From Flavimaribacter sp039888615 (lineage in GTDB: Bacteria > Pseudomonadota > Alphaproteobacteria > Rhizobiales > Rhizobiaceae), in assembly GCA_039888615.1 (NCBI GenBank), contig JBDQQS010000018.1: a stretch of DNA of 64,000 bases. One strand, given 5' to 3'. A program made the translations under genes and the position numbers. Numbering within the stretch: position 1 is the first letter of the stretch; the number at the start of each line of letters is the position of its first letter. A model generated the notes under the pieces. It was not told where the DNA came from. It searched no databases and saw only the letters and a list, made by a program, of their open reading frames with translations. Of the stretch, positions 1-9,417 are shown piece by piece.

Positions 1-7
1 CGCAACC

Positions 8-1138
8 ATGGCTTTTCGCATCAAAGGTTCGCACATTACCGCGCTGATAATTGCCGGCGCAGTGATCGGATGGATGTCGTCGGGCGAGATCATCGTCGGC
101 GGCCACGCCGACTCGCCTCACGCCGTTGCGCCGCCGGCCGAACGTCAGGAAAATCAGGACGACCTTTTCAAGGTCCGCTTCGTCACCCTCGAGCCCGAAC
201 AGCGGTTTGAGACATTACTGTTACACGGCCGCACTTCTGCAAAGTCGGTGATATCCGTGCGCGCCGAAACGAACGGCACACTGCATGAGCGCTTCGTGGA
301 AAAAGGTGATGTGGTGGAGGCCGGAGATCCGGTTTGCCGGCTCGATCCGGGCGTCAGGGACACCGACATCCTTCAGGCCGAGGCAGCGCTGGAACAGGCC
401 AAATTCGATTATGACGGCGCGCTTAAACTGAAGGAAAAGGACTACATTTCGGACACCCGCGTCAAGGCGCTGAAATACGCCATGGACAACGCAGCCGCCC
501 GGTTGGCCTCCGCAAAGCATGAAATGTCGCATGTGGAGATTGAAGCCACGGCGTCCGGCATTGTCACCGACCCGATTGCTGAAATCGGCAGCCATCTTTC
601 GAACGGCGATGTCTGCGTGACCCTGATCGATCCGGATCCGATGCTCTTTGTCGGACAGGTTTCCGAACGGCATGTCGGGGACATCGGCATTGGCTACGAC
701 GCAGAAGTATCAATGATCACCGGAGAAAAGGTCGATGGCAAGATCAGCTATGTCGCGCCCGCCGCAGACTCCGCGACACGCACCTTCCTGACGGAAATCG
801 AACTTCCCAACAGCGACGGCAAGCTGCGCGACGGCGTTACTGCAACAACGACGATAAAGCTTGAAGGCTCGGAGGCATACAAAATCGCTGCGTCCTGGCT
901 CACTCTCGACGACAATGGGGTCCTTGGAGTAAGAACGGTGGACAGCGACAATGTCGTCGCCTTCAATCCGGTCAAGATCGTCGCCCACACGCCTGAAACC
1001 ATGTGGGTGACCGGGCTTGCGCCTGGAGCTCGCGTCATCACACTCGGACAGGACTATGTGATCGCGGGTCAGACCGTGGAGCCGGTTCCGGCCGAGATTG
1101 CCCGGCAAGTTCCCGCGAAGGCTGATGCTCGCTCATGA
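8..1138 (+). CDS. RND efflux periplasmic adaptor (HlyD/MFP family)
   Basis: This 376-residue protein is the periplasmic adaptor that couples the inner-membrane RND pump encoded next to it to an outer-membrane channel. One hydrophobic segment near residues 8-28 anchors the N-terminus. A barrel-sandwich (lipoyl-like) region begins near residue 75 with a hinge of the type GTLHERFVEKGDVVEAGDPV. An alanine-rich helical hairpin follows at about residues 118-180, then beta-barrel domains. The length is usual for the family. Its stop overlaps the start of the permease gene in an ATGA, so the two are translationally coupled. No outer-membrane factor gene lies downstream; one could lie before the window. 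The substrate cannot be told from sequence. Only 7 nt lie upstream of the ATG, so the start cannot be checked against a ribosome-binding site. Confidence 0.88.
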   Translation: MAFRIKGSHITALIIAGAVIGWMSSGEIIVGGHADSPHAVAPPAERQENQDDLFKVRFVTLEPEQRFETLLLHGRTSAKSVISVRAETNGTLHERFVEKGDVVEAGDPVCRLDPGVRDTDILQAEAALEQAKFDYDGALKLKEKDYISDTRVKALKYAMDNAAARLASAKHEMSHVEIEATASGIVTDPIAEIGSHLSNGDVCVTLIDPDPMLFVGQVSERHVGDIGIGYDAEVSMITGEKVDGKISYVAPAADSATRTFLTEIELPNSDGKLRDGVTATTTIKLEGSEAYKIAASWLTLDDNGVLGVRTVDSDNVVAFNPVKIVAHTPETMWVTGLAPGARVITLGQDYVIAGQTVEPVPAEIARQVPAKADARS

Positions 1139-4100
1139 CTTCTGCGCTCCAATCCATCATCACAAGGCCGAAAACGGTCCTTGCGCTCATGGTTTTCATG
1201 ATCGCGGCCGGAATAATGTCCTACATTGGCATCCCGAAAGAGGCGAATCCGGACATTGACGTTCCGGTGTATTATGTCTCGATCACTCAGCAAGGTATTT
1301 CTCCCAACGACGCCGAACGCCTGCTGGTGCGGCCGATGGAAACGACGTTGCGCGGGCTCGACGGACTGAAGGAACTGACCGCGATCGCGTCTGAAGGACA
1401 CGCCGGCATCGTACTTGAGTTCAATGTCGAAACTGAAGCCGATGAGGTGCTCGCCGACATACGTGACAAGGTCGATCAGGCTCAGGCTGATTTGCCTGAA
1501 GAAGCAGACGAACCGACGATCACCGAAACGAATTTCGCACTCCAGCCGACGATTATCGTCACGCTGTCGGGCGACGTTCCCGAACGCACTCTGACCCATC
1601 TCGCGCGCCGCCTGAAGGACGAAATCGAAGCAGTTTCAACTGTTCGCGAAGCCGAGCTGATGGGAGACCGGGAAGAACTTCTCGAGGTCATTCTGGATCT
1701 CATGAAGCTGGAATCCTACGACATCACGCAGGATGAGCTCCTGAATGCGCTTTCGCAAAATAACCAGCTTGTTGCGGCAGGGTTTATCGACGATGGCAAC
1801 GGTCGCTTCAATGTCAAGGTGCCTGGGCTCGTGGAGAACGCCGAGGATGTCTACAATATTCCGATCAAGCAGAACGGCGAAGGCGTCGTGACGCTTGGCG
1901 AGGTTGGCGAAATCCGACGCACCTTCACGGATCCCTCCATCTTCACACGGGTGAACGGCCAGCCGGCGATTTCCATCGAAGTCACCAAACGCATCGGCAC
2001 CAATATCATCGAGAACAATGACGAGGTGCGCCGGGTCGTTGCCGAGTACACAAAAGACTGGCCTCAGTCGATCCATGTCAACTATTTGCTCGACCAGTCG
2101 AGCTTCATCTTTGAAGTTCTGGGGTCGCTGCAATCGTCGATCATGACCGCAATTTTGCTGGTCATGATCTGCGTGGTCGGAACGCTTGGACTACGCTCCG
2201 GATTGCTTGTTGGCCTCGCCATCCCCGGCTCGTTCATGCTCGCCTTCCTGATTCTCGCCAGCCTCGGCATGGTGGTGAACATGATGGTTATGTTTGGCAT
2301 GGTGCTGACCGTCGGAATGCTGGTCGACGGCGCGATCGTCGTGACCGAATACGCCGACCGCAAGATCGCGGAAGGCATGAAGCCGGCCGCCGCCTACCAG
2401 CGGGCGTCGAAGCTGATGTTCTGGCCTGTGGTGTCCTCTACGGCAACAACGCTCGCCGCTTTCCTGCCGCTGCTTCTATGGCCTGGCGTGTCCGGGGAGT
2501 TCATGAGCTACCTGCCCCGCATGGTGATCATCGTTCTCACGGCGTCTCTGCTCACAGCCCTGGTCTTTTTGCCGGTTACCGGAACATTGTTCGCTCAAAT
2601 CGCTGCGGTGGTTTCCAAGCGGTCCAATGCGATCCTCGCCTTGTTCGTGGCCGCAATTGCCGGCGTATTCGCCTTTGTCGGTCCACTTGCACCGTTGGGG
2701 TTCACCATACAGGCTACGGGTACAGCGCTGACAGCGGCGATCGCATTGTTTCTGACTTACCGCATATCGAAGTTCATCGCCAACCGGCGTCGCGACCACG
2801 CCGTTTCAGAAGCGGACAACGTTGCGATGATGCTGTCTTCGGATTCGAAGCTGGACATCGCCAAAGTGCCGGGCTTCACGGGCGGCTATCTGCGCTTTCT
2901 GAACCTCGCTGTCGGATCACTTGCAGGCAACATCGCGGTTATCGTCGTCATCATCGCCGCCACCATAGGCAGCTACATGTATTTCGGCGCCAACAACCAG
3001 GGCGTCGAATTCTTCGTGGATGAAGAGCCGGATGTTGCGATCGTGCTGGTATCGGCACGCGGCAATCTCTCCGCCCGCGACATTCGCGATCTTGTCGCAG
3101 AGGTCGAGTATGAAGTGCTCAGGATCAATGGCATTGAAAACGTCGTGATGACCGCAACTGCTCCCGGCGGCGGCGGTAGTGGCGGCCCGCAGATAATCGG
3201 CGGCGTCCAGGACAAGCCGGCCGATGTCGTGGGCGAATTGCAGATTGAACTCGCAGACTATTGCTGCCGGCGCAAGGCGGTCGACATCTTCGAGGATATC
3301 CGTCAGAGAACAGCCGACATCGCCGGCGTCAAGGTGGAAGTGCGCAAGATCGAAGGCGGACCGCCGACCGGCAAGGATGTGCGTCTCGAAGTGAAATCGA
3401 CGGACTACGACACGATGGTTGAAACCGTTGGCCGCATCCGCGAGCAGTTCGACGCCATGGAGATGCTCACCGATCAGGAGGACGCTCGCCCGCTTCCGGG
3501 CATCGAGTGGGAGATTGACGTCAATCGCGAACTGGCGGGACGTTATAATGCCGGTATCGTCCAGGTCGGATCGATGGTCCAACTCGTCACCAACGGTGTC
3601 CTGATCGGCTCTTATCGACCAGACGACTCCCAGGACGAGGTCGATATTCGCGTGCGCCTGCCGGAAGAAGAACGCACGCTCGACCAGTTCGAGGTCTTGC
3701 GTCTGAGGACCGCCAACGGCCAGGTTCCCCTCGCGAACTTCATCACCATGGGCGCCCAGCACAAGGTTTCATCGATCACAAGACGCGACGGGCTATACGC
3801 CATGGACGTCAAAGCCAATCTCGGAGAGGACGTCATGGTCGATGGACGTCCTGCAACGGCTGACGACGCGGTCAAGGAAGTCCAGAAATGGCTGGATACG
3901 CAGACATTCCCAGAAAGCGTGCAGTTGCGTTTCCGGGGTGCTGACGAGGAGCAGCAGGAGGCGAGCGAATTCCTTGGCAAGGCCGCCATGGCCGCGCTGT
4001 TCATGATGTTCGTCATCCTGCTTACCCAGTTCAATTCGTTCTACCAGACGATCCTGACGCTCTCGACGGTCATTCTGGCGGTCTCGGGCGTGCTGATCGG

Positions 4101-4647
4101 CATGGTGGTGACCTCACAGCCCTTCTCCATCATCATGACCGGCACAGGCATCGTCGCGCTCGCGGGCATCGTGGTGAACAACGCGATCGTGTTGATCGAC
4201 ACATTCAACCGGATGCGCGAGGAAGGCGTGACCGATACGCGTGAAGCCGCCCTCAAGACTGCGGCCCAGCGACTTCGTCCAATCATGCTGACGACTATCA
4301 CGACCATCCTTGGCCTGGTGCCGATGGCGTTGCAGATCAACATGGACTTCTTTAGTCAGACGATCTCCGTCGGCGGCATCACCGCGATCTGGTGGGTCCA
4401 GCTATCAACCGCGATCATCTTCGGCCTGGCTTTTTCGACCATGCTGACCCTGGTCATGATCCCGGCAATGCTGGCCATGCCCGACAATATCAGGCGACTG
4501 TGGGGTCGGATCACCGGCAACGCCTTCGTTCCGCAACCCGCCTATGCTGGTGTCGGAAGCGTGACCTCGGACGATGGCGATGAGAGACCGGAACGTCGTC
4601 CGCACAATGACGACATGCCGGCGAGACGGCCTGACGCAGCGGAATAA
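1135..4647 (+). CDS. RND efflux transporter permease (AcrB/hydrophobe-amphiphile type)
   Basis: This 1170-residue proton-driven pump of the inner membrane shows the RND plan: a TM segment at the N-terminus, a periplasmic loop, a TM block around residues 330-480, a second periplasmic loop and a final TM block ending near residue 1115. In TM4 the motif is VGMLVDGAIVV. It keeps one of the two adjacent aspartates of AcrB, and the second position is glycine, a pattern also found in other RND subfamilies. Two features make it longer than the usual 1040 residues. Residues about 486-574 insert two extra hydrophobic segments plus a charged linker between the two halves, and the C-terminus has a polar, Arg/Asp-rich tail of about 50 residues. 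It overlaps the adaptor stop by 4 nt (ATGA). A hairpin with a T run follows the stop. Confidence 0.9.
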   Translation: MTSALQSIITRPKTVLALMVFMIAAGIMSYIGIPKEANPDIDVPVYYVSITQQGISPNDAERLLVRPMETTLRGLDGLKELTAIASEGHAGIVLEFNVETEADEVLADIRDKVDQAQADLPEEADEPTITETNFALQPTIIVTLSGDVPERTLTHLARRLKDEIEAVSTVREAELMGDREELLEVILDLMKLESYDITQDELLNALSQNNQLVAAGFIDDGNGRFNVKVPGLVENAEDVYNIPIKQNGEGVVTLGEVGEIRRTFTDPSIFTRVNGQPAISIEVTKRIGTNIIENNDEVRRVVAEYTKDWPQSIHVNYLLDQSSFIFEVLGSLQSSIMTAILLVMICVVGTLGLRSGLLVGLAIPGSFMLAFLILASLGMVVNMMVMFGMVLTVGMLVDGAIVVTEYADRKIAEGMKPAAAYQRASKLMFWPVVSSTATTLAAFLPLLLWPGVSGEFMSYLPRMVIIVLTASLLTALVFLPVTGTLFAQIAAVVSKRSNAILALFVAAIAGVFAFVGPLAPLGFTIQATGTALTAAIALFLTYRISKFIANRRRDHAVSEADNVAMMLSSDSKLDIAKVPGFTGGYLRFLNLAVGSLAGNIAVIVVIIAATIGSYMYFGANNQGVEFFVDEEPDVAIVLVSARGNLSARDIRDLVAEVEYEVLRINGIENVVMTATAPGGGGSGGPQIIGGVQDKPADVVGELQIELADYCCRRKAVDIFEDIRQRTADIAGVKVEVRKIEGGPPTGKDVRLEVKSTDYDTMVETVGRIREQFDAMEMLTDQEDARPLPGIEWEIDVNRELAGRYNAGIVQVGSMVQLVTNGVLIGSYRPDDSQDEVDIRVRLPEEERTLDQFEVLRLRTANGQVPLANFITMGAQHKVSSITRRDGLYAMDVKANLGEDVMVDGRPATADDAVKEVQKWLDTQTFPESVQLRFRGADEEQQEASEFLGKAAMAALFMMFVILLTQFNSFYQTILTLSTVILAVSGVLIGMVVTSQPFSIIMTGTGIVALAGIVVNNAIVLIDTFNRMREEGVTDTREAALKTAAQRLRPIMLTTITTILGLVPMALQINMDFFSQTISVGGITAIWWVQLSTAIIFGLAFSTMLTLVMIPAMLAMPDNIRRLWGRITGNAFVPQPAYAGVGSVTSDDGDERPERRPHNDDMPARRPDAAE

Positions 4648-4678
4648 ACCGAAGAGTTTCTCAAGGGCGCGACTGGAA

Positions 4679-4702
4679 TGTGGGCTGAATGGCCCGCATT
4701 TT
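4679..4702 (+). terminator. Rho-independent terminator of the RND operon
   Basis: A stem TGTGGGC (4679-4685) pairs with GCCCGCA (4692-4698) across a 6-nt loop, with one G-U pair, and is followed by TTTT. It lies 32 nt after the RND stop codon, in the convergent gap before the livM-like gene. Confidence 0.65.
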
Positions 4703-4731
4703 CCGTTCCGTGCAAGGCTCCATTACAGGCG

Positions 4732-5760
4732 TTACTCTTTGCGAGAATCATTTGGCTCGACCCGGTAACCAAGCGGGAACAGACGGAGACCCGTCAGATC
4801 CTGAACGAGACCCCACAAACCTTTCGGCGCCACCAGCATAACCGAAATCGCTATCGCTCCAAGCACGATCAGGTAAATTGATCCGAGGTCGGCCAGTGTC
4901 TCGCGCAGAAGGAAAAATGCGACCGTGCCGATAATTGGGCCTTCCAGAGATCCAATTCCCCCGATCACGACGATGAAAATCACATAGGCGGTCCAGTCAT
5001 TGACGCTGAACGCCGCATCGGGAGAGATCCTCAGCTTTTGCAGAAAAATCAGCGAGCCAACAAGCGTCGTCAGGCCGCCAACGACGACGTAAACGACGAA
5101 TTTTGAACGCCAGATATCTATGCCGAGGGAGGAAGCGGCAAGCTCATTGTCACGAATGGCCGTCAGCGCCAGCCCGTTGCGCGACCGCAGAAACAAGTAT
5201 GCGATGGCCACAACCGCAGCGGCGCATCCAAGCGTCAGCCAGTAGCTGGTCGCCTCGCGCGCATCGCGTCCGTCGGCAAGCGAGCGCACCACATCCACCG
5301 GCAGCGAAATCCCGGACCCTCCGCCAAGCGCGCTCACCTGGGCGAAACCCAACCGAAACACCTCGGCAATAACCCAGGTTCCAATCGCGAAATAAGCGCC
5401 ACGAAGCCGAAAAATAAGCGCGGCGACCGGTATCGCGACGATCGCTCCGATCACTACGGAAAGTCCAATGGCCGTGAACGGATGAAGCCCGCCGAATACC
5501 GTCAGCGCGAACAGTACATATCCGCCCAGGCCGACATAGGCCTGCTGCCCAACGGAGACGAGGCCAGCATATCCGGCAAGCAGGTTCCACAGCATCGCCA
5601 GCGAGAGATAGAGGTATATTTCGCCGAGCAGCCTCAGATCGGCCCGACCCATCCACCAGGGCGCTGCAGCCAGAGCGAGCAGGAGAAGCAAGCCGAGAAC
5701 CGAAGCGATGCGGCTTGCGGTCGTGACGCGGAAGACACGATGTGTATCGACAACGCTCAT
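4732..5760 (-). CDS. Branched-chain-type ABC transporter permease (LivM family)
   Basis: This 342-residue inner-membrane permease is the second membrane subunit of a Liv-type importer. It has about ten hydrophobic segments and the family's central pattern around LAMLWNLLAGYAGLVSVGQQ, the EAA-like region of LivM. An open frame runs 50 codons further upstream, but that part is the shadow of livH. The ATG at 5758-5760 overlaps the livH stop (5757-5759), which fits translational coupling. It is the last gene of the cyclase-to-Liv operon. Despite the family name, Liv-type systems import many carboxylates, amides and aromatic acids, so the neighbouring catabolic genes are a better guide to substrate than the name. 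Confidence 0.85.
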   Translation of the reverse strand: MSVVDTHRVFRVTTASRIASVLGLLLLLALAAAPWWMGRADLRLLGEIYLYLSLAMLWNLLAGYAGLVSVGQQAYVGLGGYVLFALTVFGGLHPFTAIGLSVVIGAIVAIPVAALIFRLRGAYFAIGTWVIAEVFRLGFAQVSALGGGSGISLPVDVVRSLADGRDAREATSYWLTLGCAAAVVAIAYLFLRSRNGLALTAIRDNELAASSLGIDIWRSKFVVYVVVGGLTTLVGSLIFLQKLRISPDAAFSVNDWTAYVIFIVVIGGIGSLEGPIIGTVAFFLLRETLADLGSIYLIVLGAIAISVMLVAPKGLWGLVQDLTGLRLFPLGYRVEPNDSRKE

Positions 5761-6620
5761 CCATCCATCCTCGGGAAAAGGCCGCGCGGGCGAACGGCGA
5801 GTATGATCAGGAATGCAATATGGCCTGAGAGAATCTGCCAGCCCGGATTGATCTGGGCGCCGATCGATTGCGCCACGCCTAGGATCACACCGCCAGCGAG
5901 CGTACCCCACAGATTACCGAGCCCGCCGATAATGACCGCTTCGAACCCGAAGATCAGACGGGCCGGGCCGGTTGCAGGATCGAACGAGGTCCGAACTCCG
6001 AGGAAAATTCCGGCGATGGCGGTTACCGCGAGGGACAGCGCCATAGCCAGTCCGAAGACATGACGACGGTTCAGTCCCATCAATTGGGCGATGTCCTGAT
6101 TGTCTGAAACCGCCCTGAAAGCCCGGCCGAGCGCCGTTGCGTAGAATATCCACTGGAGGCCAGCTACAACCAGCACTGCTGTCAGAAACATCACGAGCGG
6201 AAGGTAGCCGACGGCCAATCCGCCGATGTTGGCGCTCGCCACCTCGATAGCGCCTGCGTTGAGCTTCTGAGGATCGGCGGAATAGCCTTCAAGCAACGCG
6301 TTCTGAATGATCACCGAGAGGCCGAACGTGACCAGCAATGGCGGCAGAATATCATCGCCAAGCGTCCAGTTCAGAACGCCGCGCTGCAGAACATATCCAA
6401 AGCCGGCCATCAGCGGCACGACCAGAATGAGCGCTACGAACGGGTTCATCGAGAGAGCCGCCATCACCGTCAGACCGAGATAGGCCGCCAGAACGATCAG
6501 GTCGCCATGGGCTATATTGACCAGACGCATGACGCCAAAGATCAGGGACAACCCTGCCGCAAACAGAGCGTAAAGCCCTCCGAGCAACGTTCCCTGCACG
6601 ATTGCATTGATCCAGTCCAT
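5757..6620 (-). CDS. Branched-chain-type ABC transporter permease (LivH family)
   Basis: This 287-residue hydrophobic protein is the first permease of the Liv-type importer. The N-terminus (MDWINAIVQGTLLGGLYALF, then a GLSLIFGVMRLVNIAHGD-type motif) is diagnostic of LivH. The start at 6620 was chosen because homologues begin a few residues before TM1; the 25 codons upstream overlap livF and do not look like LivH. It sits 4 nt after the livF stop and overlaps livM by 4 nt. Confidence 0.87.
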   Translation of the reverse strand: MDWINAIVQGTLLGGLYALFAAGLSLIFGVMRLVNIAHGDLIVLAAYLGLTVMAALSMNPFVALILVVPLMAGFGYVLQRGVLNWTLGDDILPPLLVTFGLSVIIQNALLEGYSADPQKLNAGAIEVASANIGGLAVGYLPLVMFLTAVLVVAGLQWIFYATALGRAFRAVSDNQDIAQLMGLNRRHVFGLAMALSLAVTAIAGIFLGVRTSFDPATGPARLIFGFEAVIIGGLGNLWGTLAGGVILGVAQSIGAQINPGWQILSGHIAFLIILAVRPRGLFPRMDG

Positions 6621-6624
6621 CTCG

Positions 6625-7329
6625 TCAGGTCCCGAAATAAGCGGTAGAAATCTGCTCGCGGCTAACGTCGTCTGTCCGGCCTTCCAGCGAGACACGGCCC
6701 TCCTGCAGGCAGTAGACGCGCGATGAAACCGAAAGCGCCTTGGTGATATCCTGTTCCACGATCATTGCGCTCATGCCCTCACCGACAATCGTTGGCAGCG
6801 ACTCGTAAATCTGCCTGATGATGACGGGAGCAAGACCCAGGCTGATTTCGTCGAACATGACAAGGTCCGGGTTGGCCATCAGCGCCCTGCCGATCGCCAC
6901 CATTTGCTGCTGGCCGCCTGAAAGGGATGTCGAAGGGAGATTCCGCCTCTCGCGCAGAACGGGAAAGAGGTCATAAATCCGTTGAAGCGACCAGGCCCCC
7001 TTGCGGCCAGTCCGGCCGCCTATGATCAGATTCTCCTCCACCGACAGCGACTGGAAAAGTTGCCGCCCTTCGGGCACCAGGGCTATGCCAAGGCCTGCAA
7101 CCTGGTCCGCCCTCAGTGCGCCGATTTGCTGTCCCCGATACATGATCTGTTCCGCGCGGTTCCGGATCAATCCGGAGATCGAGCGCATCAATGTCGTCTT
7201 ACCGGCGCCGTTTGCGCCGATAATTGCAACCACCTCGCCCGCCTCGACGATCATATCGACGCCGTAGAGCGCCTGGAAGTCTCCGTAATGGGCGTCCAGC
7301 TTTCGGAGATCCAGAACAGGTTCAGGCAT
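6625..7329 (-). CDS. ABC transporter ATP-binding protein (LivF family)
   Basis: This 234-residue ATPase subunit of the Liv importer carries Walker A GANGAGKTT (about residue 36), the ABC signature LSGGQQQMVAIGRAL, Walker B DLVMFDEISLGLAP and the switch region IVEQD. The size and the EGRQLF motif fit LivF. An ATG at 7329 was preferred to an upstream TTG. This start overlaps the livG stop by 8 nt. The protein works with LivG as a cytoplasmic heterodimer below the LivH/LivM pore. Confidence 0.86.
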   Translation of the reverse strand: MPEPVLDLRKLDAHYGDFQALYGVDMIVEAGEVVAIIGANGAGKTTLMRSISGLIRNRAEQIMYRGQQIGALRADQVAGLGIALVPEGRQLFQSLSVEENLIIGGRTGRKGAWSLQRIYDLFPVLRERRNLPSTSLSGGQQQMVAIGRALMANPDLVMFDEISLGLAPVIIRQIYESLPTIVGEGMSAMIVEQDITKALSVSSRVYCLQEGRVSLEGRTDDVSREQISTAYFGT

Positions 7330-8050
7330 CGGCTTCAATTCCGAGATAGATTTCCTTCACTTCGCGGCTTTCCATGACTGTCGCCGGATCCCCCTCAGCA
7401 ATCATCTTGCCGAAATCGATGACGATCAGACGTCCGACCACCTTGAGGAGCGCATGCACAACATGTTCGATCCAGATGATCGACATCCCTGTCCGGTGAA
7501 TAGCCTGGATCGTCTCAACAAGCAGGTGGCATTCCTCGTCGGTCAGTCCACCCGCGATTTCGTCCAGCAGCAGCAGTTTCGGTTTTGCGCAAAGCGCGCG
7601 GGTCAGTTCCAACCGTTTGCGGTCTAGCAGAGCCAGCTTCCCCGCAACGGCGTTCGCCCTATCGAGCAATCCCGTCTGGTCTAGGACGTCCAGACATGTC
7701 GATTCGGCTTCCCTGCCCGTCAGATTGGCGCCTTGTGTCGCGGCCACCATGGCGTTTTCGAAAACCGTCATGTGTCCGAAGGGCTGCGGCACCTGGAAGC
7801 TGCGGGCCATGCCCGCGCGGCAACGCTTCGCGGCGCTGTCCTGGGTCACATCACGACCGCTATACTGGACACGCCCCGAATTCGCCGCAACGGTTCCGGT
7901 AATCAGATTGAACATCGTCGTCTTGCCCGCACCGTTCGGCCCGATGACTCCCAGCGCCTCACCCTGTCTGAGGGAAAAGGTCAGGCTGTCGGCGACGACG
8001 ATCGCGCCATAAGACTTGCATACGCCCGAAAGGCCAAGGATTTCTGACAC
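7322..8050 (-). CDS. ABC transporter ATP-binding protein (LivG family)
   Basis: This 242-residue ATPase has Walker A GPNGAGKTT and Walker B KLLLLDEIAGGLTDEE, the longer LivG-type switch IWIEHVVHALL, and the LivG C-terminal DFGKMIAEGDPATVM. The usual LSGGQ signature is altered: the stretch before Walker B reads LALLDRKRLELTRAL, as is common in LivG proteins of carboxylate or urea importers. The GTG at 8048-8050 is the likely start. AGAGGA precedes it by 4 nt and VSEILGL aligns with the family N-terminus. The gene lies 53 nt after the binding-protein gene. Confidence 0.84.
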   Translation of the reverse strand: MSEILGLSGVCKSYGAIVVADSLTFSLRQGEALGVIGPNGAGKTTMFNLITGTVAANSGRVQYSGRDVTQDSAAKRCRAGMARSFQVPQPFGHMTVFENAMVAATQGANLTGREAESTCLDVLDQTGLLDRANAVAGKLALLDRKRLELTRALCAKPKLLLLDEIAGGLTDEECHLLVETIQAIHRTGMSIIWIEHVVHALLKVVGRLIVIDFGKMIAEGDPATVMESREVKEIYLGIEADA

Positions 8051-8103
8051 TGGTTCCTCTTGGAAACGGTCGCCGCGGGTCAAGTGACTCGCGGCGAGCG
8101 CTT

Positions 8104-9378
8104 TTACAGAAGCTGCATTTCAGCCGTCACCGGCACTTCAGGAGCAGTCGCGTTCGCGACGATCTCAAGGTTCAGCCCGTTTGCTCCCTTCTGCCACTGG
8201 CCGCCGACAAGCGGCGTCTTGGTGACATTCTTGACCGGGCCAATAGACCAGTCGACAGGGCCGACGATCGTATCGAGCGATGTCGAGGCTATCGCCGCAA
8301 CGATCGACTGCGGATCGCTGACATCGTCGACGCGCTTGACGACGTCCGCCACCACTTCGAAAAGGGCGTGCTTGAAGCCGATCGGCTGGGTCCAGGGTCG
8401 GCCCGTCGCGTCGCTGTATCCAGTGGCAAGATCCTTCGCGCTAATACCGGTGAGCGACGAGGAGAAAGGATGGTAAGGCGACCACCAGACTTCCGAAGAG
8501 AGGCCGTTACCGCGCTCGCCGAGACTGTCCACGACGGACGGGAACAACAGCGCCTTTCCGATAGTGACGATCCTCGGATTGAACCCCTGTTGGGCGGCTT
8601 GCGCCCAGAACGTTGCAAAGTCCGGCGGGATCATGTTGCCGGTCACGATCTGGCAATTCGCTTCCTTGAAGGCGTTGATCTGGGCCGTGAAGTCGTCGGT
8701 CAATGGCTGGTAGCGACCGGGATCGACCAGCGTGTAACCTGCGGCGGCAAGCGGCTTGGGCAGTCCCAGTTCCGGATCGCCCCAGGCGTTTCCGTCGGCG
8801 TCGTTGGGGAACAGACCGGCCACGGTCTTTTCAACGCCAGTACCGTCCCACATGTCCAGGAAGGCTGCGATCACGTCCTCGAGCCCCCAGAAGAAATGAT
8901 AGGTGTTCTCGAATCCGTTTGCGGGATCGCCGCTACGACCGAAGAAATAGGGCTGCCAGGGGCAATCCGTGGTGATGCAGGGCACCTCGTTCAATTCCGC
9001 CTGGTCGGCCACCGGATTGGTGGTGTCGGGCGTCGAGGCGGCGGTGATGATGTCCACTTCCTCGCGAAGGATCAGATCGGACGCCACCTCTGCGGCCCGG
9101 TTCGGATTGGACTGGCTGTCCGCGGTGATGATTTCGATATTATAGGTTCCGCCCTGCCCGGCGATCCCTTCGGCGAACTTCGCCCGGATGCCTTCCAGAA
9201 CATACTCGTCGGCCTCGGCGAAGCCCGCGAGCGGGCCGGTCCGCGGGCTTACATGCCCGACCTTGATAGTGCGGTCCTGAGCGAATGCCCTCCTGCCACG
9301 CAATATTGCGGGCGCCGCAAGGCCGATCGCGGCCAGTCCGCGGATCACCGTGCGGCGGTTAGTCGTAAAATGCGTCAT
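8104..9378 (-). CDS. ABC transporter periplasmic substrate-binding protein (LivK-like)
   Basis: This 424-residue type-1 periplasmic binding protein delivers the solute to the LivHM pore. The N-terminus has a twin-arginine signal (NRRTVIRGLAAIGLAAPAIL), suggesting Tat export and cleavage near residue 35 (RAFAQ). The mature part opens with IKVGHVSPRTGPLAGF, the usual beta strand and ligand loop of this family. The ATG at 9378 has a clear ribosome-binding site (AGGGAGGA). It is the only binding protein beside the Liv permeases and the first transport gene of the second operon. Its ligand is unknown; the neighbouring enzymes suggest an organic acid, possibly aromatic. Confidence 0.85.
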   Translation of the reverse strand: MTHFTTNRRTVIRGLAAIGLAAPAILRGRRAFAQDRTIKVGHVSPRTGPLAGFAEADEYVLEGIRAKFAEGIAGQGGTYNIEIITADSQSNPNRAAEVASDLILREEVDIITAASTPDTTNPVADQAELNEVPCITTDCPWQPYFFGRSGDPANGFENTYHFFWGLEDVIAAFLDMWDGTGVEKTVAGLFPNDADGNAWGDPELGLPKPLAAAGYTLVDPGRYQPLTDDFTAQINAFKEANCQIVTGNMIPPDFATFWAQAAQQGFNPRIVTIGKALLFPSVVDSLGERGNGLSSEVWWSPYHPFSSSLTGISAKDLATGYSDATGRPWTQPIGFKHALFEVVADVVKRVDDVSDPQSIVAAIASTSLDTIVGPVDWSIGPVKNVTKTPLVGGQWQKGANGLNLEIVANATAPEVPVTAEMQLL

Positions 9379-9398
9379 CAAATCCTCCCTTATCTGAT

Positions 9399-9415
9399 GC
9401 CGGATTTTTTCCGGC
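9399..9415. other. Small hairpin in front of the binding-protein gene
   Basis: GCCGGA (9399-9404) pairs with TCCGGC (9410-9415) around a five-T loop. It lies in the 39-nt gap between the dehydrogenase stop and the binding-protein start, just upstream of the ribosome-binding site. No T run follows on the coding strand, so it is more likely an mRNA-stability or processing element than a terminator. Confidence 0.4.
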
Positions 9416-9417
9416 GT

